Positions 1 to 5,518 of a DNA stretch of 5,637 bases are shown here, one piece after another. Origin of the DNA: an uncultured Roseovarius sp. (GTDB lineage Bacteria > Pseudomonadota > Alphaproteobacteria > Rhodobacterales > Rhodobacteraceae). The position numbers were made by a program, and so were the translations under genes. The notes beneath the pieces are model-generated. The model was given only the letters and a program-made list of their open reading frames with translations, ran no database searches and was not told the origin of the DNA. The stretch's first letter is position 1, and each line of letters opens with the position of its first letter. Location of the stretch: NCBI GenBank assembly GCA_913055965.1, contig CAJXKX010000161.1:1-5637 (forward strand), in the 5' to 3' direction.

Positions 1-994
1 CCCCCGGCAGCACCGCCAGTTCTCGCAACACGATCTGCCCGTCGCCGCCGCCTTGCCGGTCGTCCTCCGCGTCCCCGGCCCCCGCCGCCCGCGCGGCGGC
101 CTCCGCCTCGGCATCGTCGAGCGAGATGCCCAGCACCGACACCGCCTCGCCCAGCGCCTCGACCTCGGCCTCGAGCACCAGCACATCGCCCGCCCTGATG
201 CGCCGCCCGCCATGCGGCGCGGTCAGCCGCACGCCGTTGCGCACCAGCCCGACCACCTGCGCGTCGCTGTCCTCGATCTCGCGCTCGAAGCCGCGCAGCG
301 TGAGGCCCACCGCCTTGCTGCCCTCGGGCACGCTCACCTCGGTGAAATACGCGCCGGTATCGAAGCCCTCGGTGTCCACCGCGCGCCGCTCCGGCACCAG
401 ACGCCAGCCAACCAGCGCCACCAGGAGCACCCCCGCCCCAGCCACGGCCAGCCCCACCGGCGCGAAATCGAACATCGCGAAATGGCCCAGCCCCGCCTCG
501 TCGCGAAACCCCGACACGATCAGGTTGGGCGGCGTGCCGATCAGCGTGGTCATGCCGCCCAGGATCGTGCCGAAGGCCAGCGGCATCAGCACCTGCCCGG
601 GGCCGAGGCCCAGCCGGTCGGCCAGTTGCACCGCCACCGGCATCAGGAGCGCCATCGCGCCCACGTTGTTCATCACCCCCGACAGCGCCGCGCCCAGCCC
701 GACCAGCGCCACGAGGCTCGGCACGCGGCCCGCGTCGCGCGGCAAAAGGCCCCGCGCCAGCCAGTCCACCGCCCCTGTGCTCTGCAACCCGTGGCTCAGG
801 ATCAGCACGCAGGCCACCGTGATCACCGCCGGGTGCCCGAACCCGGCAAAGGCCGCGCCCGCAGGCACCAGCCCCGTCACCACGCAGGCCATGAGCGCCG
901 CCAGCGCCACCACGTCATGGCGCAGCCGCCCCGACATGAAGAGCGCCAGCGCCGCCGCCAGGATCGCGAGGATCAGGATTTGTCCAATTGTCAC
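1..994 (-). CDS. SLC13/DASS-family permease with TrkA-C domain (partial; C-terminus outside window)
   Basis: An inner-membrane carrier of the SLC13 (divalent anion:Na+ symporter-like) superfamily, in the subgroup with cytosolic TrkA-C/RCK_C domains inserted between the two transport halves. Only the first 331 residues are here; relatives are about 590 residues. Seen: an N-terminus of hydrophobic helices from residue 3, then GFGHPAVITVA (51-61), the double asparagine in SGVMNNVGAMALLMP (105-119), and the GTPPN motif (153-157) typical of the first substrate/Na+ hairpin. A hydrophobic helix at 177-199 follows, then a TrkA-C-like domain at about 215-285, a charged Ala/Glu/Gly-rich linker (about 290-318), and what looks like the start of a second TrkA-C domain. 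The GTG start fits the family's usual N-terminus (VTIGQILILAIL), although the ribosome-binding site is poor and the frame stays open upstream. Substrate cannot be read from sequence; sulfate, dicarboxylates or another anion are possible. Family confidence is high. Confidence 0.93.
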   Translation of the reverse strand, partial: MTIGQILILAILAAALALFMSGRLRHDVVALAALMACVVTGLVPAGAAFAGFGHPAVITVACVLILSHGLQSTGAVDWLARGLLPRDAGRVPSLVALVGLGAALSGVMNNVGAMALLMPVAVQLADRLGLGPGQVLMPLAFGTILGGMTTLIGTPPNLIVSGFRDEAGLGHFAMFDFAPVGLAVAGAGVLLVALVGWRLVPERRAVDTEGFDTGAYFTEVSVPEGSKAVGLTLRGFEREIEDSDAQVVGLVRNGVRLTAPHGGRRIRAGDVLVLEAEVEALGEAVSVLGISLDDAEAEAAARAAGAGDAEDDRQGGGDGQIVLRELAVLPG

Positions 995-1485
995 GGCGCG
1001 CGCTCTGTCACGTCCGACACGCCGCGCTCGGCAGCCTGCACGCCGTTCGGGCGCGTGTGCCGCCAAACCGCCGAAACGAGGGGGGGAGTGGTCGGTGACA
1101 AGAGATTGGAAGTCTCGCGTAGATCAACAAAATCAATGACTTATAGGGGCTTTTATAACCTGGGAGACGCCGTCAAAACGGACATCAGCAGTGCCATCAA
1201 TACAAGATACTCACCCGATTTCAATGCCAGGATCACGAAAAGAAGGCGATCCAAGAACCCCCTGCTTCGCGAGCCGCACGACAAATGCCGCAGTGCTGCT
1301 CACTCTGTCACCAGCGCATAGGTCCCTCAAGATCACCCCGCAGTGGTCCTTTCATAGACGGCACCTCTCCTGCCGCTATGGCACCAGGGTTGGTTCGCCC
1401 CCTCCCCCGCGCTCCCCTTCAGGCCGTCGCTATGAATATGGCAAGCAGGTGATGCGCTGTGAGACAACCGATCAAGGGGAAGACG
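995..1485. other. Gene-poor spacer with AT-rich island
   Basis: I see no convincing gene in these 491 nt. Positions 1101-1260 are about 46% G+C by hand count, far below the surrounding genes. The island includes an interrupted inverted repeat, TTATA (1141-1145) and TATAA (1154-1158). A run of seven G lies at 1080-1086. The region must hold the permease promoter (minus strand) and that of the small XRE-like gene (plus strand), but I could not assign convincing -35/-10 pairs. TATGAATAT near 1431-1439 is a weak -10 candidate for the latter. On the minus strand a reading frame ends in a TGA that overlaps the permease GTG (GTGA, 991-994). That frame opens after a stop at 1141-1143 and has no clear start or coding signature, so I do not call it a gene. 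Confidence 0.6.
1475..1480 (+). promoter_or_regulatory. Ribosome-binding site of the XRE-like gene
   Basis: AGGGGA lies 5 nt before the ATG at 1486. This supports the ATG over the in-frame GTG at 1459, which would add nine residues that do not look like the family N-terminus. Confidence 0.6.
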
Positions 1486-1668
1486 ATGCCGAAGAAACCG
1501 TATACCGACATCCGGCTCGCGAAATTCATCGATAAGCGGGTCATGGAACTCAAGCCCCGGAAATCGCAGATCGAGATCGCCGTCGAGGCCGGGTTCGTCA
1601 GCGTCAACATGTTGCCGATGCTGAAGGGCGGCTCCAGCAAGCTGCCGCTCGACCGTGTGCCCAGCCTT

Positions 1669-1676
1669 GCGCGCGC
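1669..1676 (+). repeat. (GC)4 dinucleotide tract at the frameshift point
   Basis: Four GC units lie exactly where the coding sense of the XRE-like gene changes frame. Five units would restore Leu-Ala-Arg-Ala-Leu-Glu-Cys and the full reading frame, so loss of one unit by slippage is the simplest explanation. Confidence 0.7.
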
Positions 1677-1876
1677 TCGAATGCGATCCAGCCTTTCTCC
1701 TGCGCCTAACACTGGAGCAGATCGAGGGCGACACCGCCGCCCACGCGCTTCTCGGGATCATGGGCACGCCGGTTACCGGCAACGAACCCGGCTGGCTGCA
1801 GGAGATCCGTGAGGCCTCGGACCACACCGACCCGCGCATGACAAGCCGAGGGCGCGCGGCGATCCGGGCGATCTGC

Positions 1877-1882
1877 GGGAGG
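1877..1882 (+). promoter_or_regulatory. Strong ribosome-binding site for the second small gene
   Basis: GGGAGG lies 6 nt before ATG 1889-1891 and overlaps the last codons of the XRE-like gene. It is the strongest Shine-Dalgarno sequence in the window and argues that the short ORF after it is, or was, translated. Confidence 0.6.
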
Positions 1883-1888
1883 TAGGAC

Positions 1889-2095
1889 ATGAGGAGATCC
1901 GGAATCCCGCCGACCAAGGCGGCACCGCCCTGCACGCGCCGCCCAGGATTCGGACCCGAAACCCTGACCGACAACTAGGTCGCGTGGGTGGCGTTCCCTG
2001 GGATCATCGGCAACGGCCGCGACCTGCGCCCGAAGCTTCGCCGGGAGCAGCTGCTCAGGCGCGGGTCGTGCGCCATCGCGCGGGTTCGGGGGAAG
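1889..2095 (+). pseudogene. Small unknown gene interrupted by an in-frame amber stop
   Basis: I do not recognise this product. It begins 3 nt after the XRE-like stop, so the pair would be co-transcribed. The first 29 codons read MRRSGIPPTKAAPP and then PGFGPETLTDN up to TAG at 1976-1978. The same frame then continues VAWVAFPGIIGNGRDLRP and KLRREQLLRRG. In the 39 codons from 1979 to 2095, G/C is about 72%, 56% and 92% at positions 1, 2 and 3, the pattern of genuine coding DNA in this genome. A single change of a sense codon such as CAG or GAG to TAG would explain the layout. The original 3' end is unclear because the frame runs into the hairpin at 2088-2115 and then the antisense of the protease gene; 2095 is only where the signal fades. 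Alternatives are a true 29-residue peptide or a GTG-started (1988) downstream product. The product is basic and shows no obvious membrane segment. Confidence 0.5.
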
Positions 2096-2115
2096 CCAAT
2101 TCATCGGCTTCCCCC
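2088..2115. terminator. Hairpin between convergent genes, terminator-like
   Basis: GGGGGAAGCC (2088-2097) pairs perfectly with GGCTTCCCCC (2106-2115), a 10-bp stem with an 8-nt loop. It lies 46 nt beyond the protease stop and at the end of the small-gene pair, the right place for a shared bidirectional terminator. Neither strand has a U-tract after the stem, so it may need Rho or act as an RNA 3'-end stabiliser. Confidence 0.6.
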
Positions 2116-2161
2116 TCGGTGCCACGTCAAAGCCGCATGGATGAGCGGGCGCGGACCTGCC

Positions 2162-3280
2162 TCAGGCGCTCTGCTCGGCACGGGTGCCGACGGTCACGTC
2201 GATGACCTTTTCCTCTCCCTTGTGAAGCACCGTGACCGGCACCACGGCCTCGGGGTCGGTGGCGGCGACGGCGCGGGTCAGGTCGCGCAGATCCGCGATC
2301 TCGGTCTCGTTGAAGGACAGGATGATGTCCCCCTCGGTCAGACCGGCCTTGGCTGCGGGGCTGTCGGGTGTCACCATCTCGACCACCGCCCCCCTGGGCG
2401 CGTCGTAGCCCAGGACATTCGCGATATCCTCGGGCATGGGCTTGATCTGCACGCCGAGCCAGCCCCGGGTGATCTTGCCGTCGTCCGACAGGTCCGCCAC
2501 GATCCGCTGCACCAGATCCGAGGGTACCGCAAAGCCGATACCGACCGAGCCGCCGTCCGGCGAGAAGATCGCGGTGTTCATGCCGATCACCTCGCCCTTG
2601 TTGTTGAAGAGCGGGCCGCCGGAATTGCCCCGGTTGATCGCGGCGTCGGTCTGGATGTAGTCGTCGTAGGGGCCCGAGTTGATGTCGCGCGACAGCGCCG
2701 AGACGATTCCCGATGTCACCGTGCCGCCCAGTCCGAACGGATTGCCCACGGCGATCACCTCGTCGCCCGCGCGCATCTCGTCGGACTCGCCGAAACGAAC
2801 GAAGGGCATCTTTTCATCCGTGTCGAGCTGCAGCACGGCGACATCGGTCAGCGGGTCACTACCGACGACCCTGGCGTCGAATTCCCGGCCATCGGCCAGC
2901 TTGACGGTGACCGTTTCGGCCCCGTCGACAACGTGGTTGTTGGTGACGATGCGGCCATCCTCGGAAATGAGAAAGCCCGACCCGAGACCCTGACGTTTCG
3001 GCATCTGGCCGTCTTTCGGCATCATCTTCTCGAACTGGCGGCGCAGCTCTTCGGGCAGGCCTTCGGGCAATTGTCCGGACATGTGCGCGGGCTGCGCCTT
3101 TGCCGTGACCTCGATGAAGACCACGGCGGGCGAGACCGCCTCGACGAGATCGCCATAGCCGCCCGCGGGCACCGCCAGGGCCGGGGTCGCTGGCGCCAGC
3201 GCGGCACCGGTCGCGCCGAGAACGGCCACGAGGGCGGCGGATCCGGCAAGGCGGCGGTAGAGAGGGGTGGATGTCGTCAT
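2162..3280 (-). CDS. HtrA/Deg-family periplasmic serine protease, single PDZ domain
   Basis: A secreted serine endopeptidase of the HtrA/DegP/DegS family that degrades or manages misfolded envelope proteins in the periplasm. The 372-residue product has an N-terminal signal peptide: basic MTTSTPLYRR, a hydrophobic stretch, then a likely cleavage near ATPALA-VP (31-38). A trypsin-like domain follows, with catalytic His116 (TNNHVV), Asp146 (PLTDVAV) and Ser220 (RGNSGGPL). Residues 64-98 form a charged, Met-containing loop between the first strand and the catalytic core. One PDZ domain covers about 273-366 (GWLGVQI; SPAAKAGLTEGDIIL). The protein ends right after it, so the second PDZ of classic DegP (usually 450-500 residues in total) is missing. 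A single PDZ recalls DegS, but here the N-terminus looks cleavable rather than a membrane anchor. The start at 3280 has GGAG 6 nt upstream; a longer frame from 3358 would bury the signal peptide. It is divergent from a two-component system. Confidence 0.95.
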   Translation of the reverse strand: MTTSTPLYRRLAGSAALVAVLGATGAALAPATPALAVPAGGYGDLVEAVSPAVVFIEVTAKAQPAHMSGQLPEGLPEELRRQFEKMMPKDGQMPKRQGLGSGFLISEDGRIVTNNHVVDGAETVTVKLADGREFDARVVGSDPLTDVAVLQLDTDEKMPFVRFGESDEMRAGDEVIAVGNPFGLGGTVTSGIVSALSRDINSGPYDDYIQTDAAINRGNSGGPLFNNKGEVIGMNTAIFSPDGGSVGIGFAVPSDLVQRIVADLSDDGKITRGWLGVQIKPMPEDIANVLGYDAPRGAVVEMVTPDSPAAKAGLTEGDIILSFNETEIADLRDLTRAVAATDPEAVVPVTVLHKGEEKVIDVTVGTRAEQSA

Positions 3281-3286
3281 GGAAAG

Positions 3287-3290
3287 CTCC
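3287..3290 (-). promoter_or_regulatory. Ribosome-binding site of the HtrA-like protease
   Basis: GGAG on the minus strand, 6 nt before ATG 3280-3278. It fixes the start at the methionine that begins a good signal peptide rather than at the upstream in-frame ATG at 3358. Confidence 0.65.
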
Positions 3291-3304
3291 GTTGTGTTGC
3301 GTCG

Positions 3305-3330
3305 GATGCTGCCCATATCATGGGCGCATC
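3305..3330. repeat. Imperfect dyad (candidate operator) in the divergent promoter
   Basis: GATGC (3305-3309) and GCCCA (3311-3315) are mirrored by TGGGC (3321-3325) and GCATC (3326-3330). That gives ten base pairs around a 5-nt centre with one unpaired T at 3310. A third copy of the half-site, GATGTGCCC, lies in direct orientation at 3340-3348, next to the candidate -10. The dyad also falls in the protease 5' leader and could fold as an RNA hairpin. Confidence 0.5.
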
Positions 3331-3441
3331 TCACAGCCGGATGTGCCCGACTATACAAATAGTTTAACCGGGGCGAGCAGGCGCAGAGACCGGTCGAGGG
3401 CCGATCCGGCCCGGATGGCCCGGGCGGAGAACGAGGACGGG

Positions 3442-4113
3442 ATGAAGCTGCTGGTGGTCGAAGACGATCCCACGACAGGGGCCTATATCGCGCGGGGCCT
3501 GCGCGAGGAAGGGCACGGCGTCGATCTGGTCGCCAACGGGCGCGAGGCGCTGATCCAGGCGACCGGCGGCCAGTATGACGTGCTCATCATCGACCGCATG
3601 GTGCCGGAGATCGACGGGCTGACCCTGGTCAAGACCCTGCGCGGCGCGGGCAACCGGACGCCCGTCCTGTTCCTGACCTCGCTCGGCAGCATAGAGGAGC
3701 GGGTCAGCGGGCTGAACGCGGGCGGCGACGACTACCTCGTCAAGCCCTTCGCCTTCGGCGAGTTGTCGGCGCGCGTCGCGGCCCTCGCCCGACGCCCGCA
3801 CGCGCTCGAGCAAGAGACCGTGCTGCGCGCCGGACCGCTGGAGATGAACCTGATCGCCCGGACCGTGACACGCGACGGGCACGAGATCGACCTGCTGCCG
3901 CGCGAATTCGCCATCCTCGAACATCTGATGCGCCGCAAGGGGCGCGTTCAGACGCGCACCATGCTGCTCGAAGCGATCTGGGATATCTCGTTCGATCCGA
4001 TGACCAACGTGGTCGAAACCCATATCAGCCGGCTGCGCGCCAAGGTGGACAGGCCGTTCGGGACCGAGCTCATCAAGACGGTGCGTGGCGCCGGCTACCG
4101 GATCGACCCATGA
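3442..4113 (+). CDS. OmpR-family response regulator (CusR/CopR-like)
   Basis: A two-component DNA-binding regulator of 223 residues, the usual length for the OmpR/PhoB class. The receiver domain (1-118) has the acidic pocket Glu7-Asp8-Asp9, phospho-acceptor Asp51 (LIIDRMVPEIDG), Thr79 (LFLTSLGS) and Lys101 (YLVKPFAFGEL). The winged-helix effector domain covers about 127-222 and ends in VVETHISRLRAKVD and TVRGAGYRI, typical of this class. The wording around LTSLGSIEERVSGL, KPFAFGEL and FDPMTNVVETHI resembles the heavy-metal-type regulators (CusR, CopR, SilR), but no metal-resistance genes are in view, so the signal is open. The start at 3442 gives the standard MKLLVVEDD and has GAGGA (3433-3437) 4 nt upstream; an in-frame ATG at 3415 would add nine residues. 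It overlaps the kinase gene by 4 nt (ATGA), implying translational coupling. It probably regulates its own operon and possibly the divergent protease. Confidence 0.95.
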   Translation: MKLLVVEDDPTTGAYIARGLREEGHGVDLVANGREALIQATGGQYDVLIIDRMVPEIDGLTLVKTLRGAGNRTPVLFLTSLGSIEERVSGLNAGGDDYLVKPFAFGELSARVAALARRPHALEQETVLRAGPLEMNLIARTVTRDGHEIDLLPREFAILEHLMRRKGRVQTRTMLLEAIWDISFDPMTNVVETHISRLRAKVDRPFGTELIKTVRGAGYRIDP

Positions 4114-5504
4114 CGCCCAGCCGCGCCTTCTTGCTGCGCTCCATGCCGCTGCGGCTCGCCGCCGGTCTCGTGCTGCTGTTTTCGCTGGTGTCGCTGCTGG
4201 GGCTTCTGGCGAGTTACGTCTATACGCAGGCCTCCTTCGAGCAGACCCTGCGCGCCGATCTCACGCAGGACATGGCGGGGTTTCGCGCCGCACCGTCGGC
4301 CATCGCGCTGGCCACGCTGGTCGAGGCCGAGGCGCGCAGCACCGACCCCGAGCGCGTGGTGCTGAGCTATTTCGCCCCGAACGGCCGACATTACGGCAAT
4401 GCGCTGGTGGCGCGCGACGCGGATGGCTATCGCATCCTGTCCTACCTGCCCGGCAATCCCGAGATCGAGGGCCGGTATCTGGCGCTGACCGCATCGCTGC
4501 GCGGCGGGCAACTCACCGTGGCGCGCAGCCTCGCGCAGATCGACGCGCTGCGCGAGACATTCCTGAACATTCTCGGCATATCGCTGCTGCCTGCGGTGCT
4601 GGTGGCGCTTGCGGGCGGGCTGATCCTCGCCCGGCGCGGCGCGCGGCATGTGGCGGTGATCGGCGGCACCCTCGATCAACTGACCTCGGGCAATCTCGAG
4701 GCGCGCGTGGGGGATGTCTCGGGCTGGTCAGACGATCTGGCCCGGATCGCGGTCAAGCTCGACCAGATGGCCCGCGCGCAGCAGGATGCGGTGGACAGCC
4801 TGCGGCAGGTCTCGGCCGACATCGCCCATGATCTCAAGACGCCGATCCAGCGCGCCGCCGTGCACCTAGACGAGCTGGGCAAGCGCCCGGACCTGAGCGA
4901 AGACGCGCGGGCGGCGCTGGAGCGGGCACAGAGCGAACTCGACGGGATCGTGAAGATCTTTCACGCGCTGCTGCAACTGGCGCAGATCGAAAGCGGCTCG
5001 CCCCGGGCGGGGTTCACGCCGATCGACCTCTCCGCCCTGTGCCGCACGCTGTGCGATGTCTACGATCCCGCGATCACCGAGAACGGGCAGACGCTGACAT
5101 GCGACCTGCCCGCCGGGCCGATGCGCAAGGTGATGGGGGATCGCGCGCTTCTGGGGCAGGTTCTGGCCAACCTGATCGAGAACGCCATGCACCACACGCC
5201 CCGGGGCACGGAGATCACCGTCGCGCTGTCCGAGACAGAGGAGCATGTGAATCTCGGCGTCACCGATACCGGCCCGGGCATCCCCGAGGCGGAACGGGAC
5301 CTTGTGCTGCGCCGTCTCTACCGGCTCGACCGCAGCCGCGGGACACCGGGGCACGGGCTGGGGCTCAGCCTTGTCGCGGGGATCGCGCAGGTCCATGACG
5401 CACGCCTCATCCTCGAGGATGCCGCCCCGGGGCTGCGCGTGACGCTCCGTTTTCCGGCTCTCGCAACAGCGGACCGGTCCCGCCCGTCACAGGCACCAGC
5501 CTGA
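4110..5504 (+). CDS. HAMP-domain sensor histidine kinase, partner of the adjacent regulator
   Basis: An inner-membrane sensor kinase of 464 residues. Order: TM1 about 14-38; a short periplasmic region about 39-150 with no domain I recognise; TM2 about 152-174; HAMP about 175-228; the dimerisation/phospho-acceptor domain about 230-296 with His240 in VSADIAHDLKTPIQR; and the ATPase domain about 340-450. ATPase motifs are the N-box (ANLIENAMHHT, Asn354 and Asn358), the G1 box DTGPGIP (386-392) and the G2 box GHGLGLSLV (414-422). The usual F-box phenylalanine is replaced in LRRLYRLDRSRG (400-411), a mild departure. All catalytic residues needed for autophosphorylation appear present. The start codon lies inside the regulator's stop (ATGA), so regulator and kinase form one operon. 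The sensing region of about 110 residues is small, as in CusS/EnvZ-like kinases; the ligand is unknown. A short tail rich in Ala, Ser and Pro follows the ATPase domain. Confidence 0.95.
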   Translation: MTPSRAFLLRSMPLRLAAGLVLLFSLVSLLGLLASYVYTQASFEQTLRADLTQDMAGFRAAPSAIALATLVEAEARSTDPERVVLSYFAPNGRHYGNALVARDADGYRILSYLPGNPEIEGRYLALTASLRGGQLTVARSLAQIDALRETFLNILGISLLPAVLVALAGGLILARRGARHVAVIGGTLDQLTSGNLEARVGDVSGWSDDLARIAVKLDQMARAQQDAVDSLRQVSADIAHDLKTPIQRAAVHLDELGKRPDLSEDARAALERAQSELDGIVKIFHALLQLAQIESGSPRAGFTPIDLSALCRTLCDVYDPAITENGQTLTCDLPAGPMRKVMGDRALLGQVLANLIENAMHHTPRGTEITVALSETEEHVNLGVTDTGPGIPEAERDLVLRRLYRLDRSRGTPGHGLGLSLVAGIAQVHDARLILEDAAPGLRVTLRFPALATADRSRPSQAPA

Positions 5505-5518
5505 CGGCCGCCACATGC

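Larger units (their letters stand above)
1486..1885 (+). pseudogene. Small XRE/HTH-like protein gene, frameshifted
   Basis: A small putative DNA-binding protein of a type I recall from Rhodobacterales genomes (about 130 residues). The first frame reads MPKKPYTDIRLAKFIDKR, then an XRE-like helix-turn-helix: SQIEIAVEAGF (27-37), a recognition-helix-like stretch to about residue 52, and DRVPSLAR (56-63). At the GC-dinucleotide tract 1669-1676 the sense sequence jumps to the +1 frame, which continues LECDPAFLLRLTLEQIEGD and ends at TAG 1883-1885. Restoring one GC unit gives LARALECDP, a normal end for such a domain, and a continuous 133-residue protein. As written, translation gives 64 good residues plus a junk tail ending at TGA 1810-1812. 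The defect may be a real pseudogene mutation, a slippage-switchable site, or a sequencing error in a GC-rich repeat. The function of the family is unknown beyond likely DNA binding. A small gene follows 3 nt downstream. Confidence 0.8.
3281..3441. promoter_or_regulatory. Divergent promoter region between protease and two-component operon
   Basis: These 161 nt must carry the promoters of the minus-strand protease and the plus-strand regulator-kinase operon. The only AT-rich patch is 3352-3366 (TATACAAATAGTTTA). TATACA at 3352-3357 is a plausible plus-strand -10, with CTCACA at 3330-3335 as a weak -35 (4 of 6 matches to TTGACA, 16-nt spacer). The same patch read on the minus strand offers TTGTAT (3358-3353) as a weak -35 for the protease, without a convincing -10. 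A dyad and related repeats lie between 3305 and 3348. The regulator leader from about 3367 is GC-rich and has no AT-rich promoter-like patch. Confidence 0.5.

Noticed and set aside
995..1141. A short minus-strand frame whose TGA overlaps the permease GTG
   Set aside because: The GTGA overlap is suggestive of coupling, but the frame lacks a clear start, ribosome-binding site or codon bias.
1003..1311. CTCTGTCAC repeated exactly 300 nt apart (1003-1011 and 1303-1311)
   Set aside because: Nine matching bases without extended flanking identity; no target-duplication or element between them. Chance is likely.
53..1321. A 422-codon plus-strand frame opposite the permease
   Set aside because: Extreme Arg/His/Gln/Pro-rich translation with no motif; the minus strand encodes an unmistakable SLC13 permease.
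1945..1965. A tRNA-like T-arm on the minus strand (GGTTTCGGGTCCGAATCC)
   Set aside because: No acceptor stem, anticodon arm or D arm can be built around it; it lies inside the small gene's coding frame.
1333..1974. A 213-codon minus-strand frame across the XRE-like gene
   Set aside because: Low-complexity Arg/Gly/Ser composition. The plus strand carries the recognisable protein sense in two frames; this is its shadow.
3281..3358. An N-terminal extension of the protease starting at 3358
   Set aside because: It would place 26 polar residues before the signal peptide. The ATG at 3280 has a good ribosome-binding site and a proper signal peptide.
1988..3367. A 459-codon open frame on the plus strand opposite the protease gene
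   Set aside because: It is antisense to a clear HtrA protease with an intact catalytic triad. Its His/Arg/Asp-rich translation is the usual antisense product of GC-rich codon bias. Only its first part (to about 2095) has an independent coding pattern.
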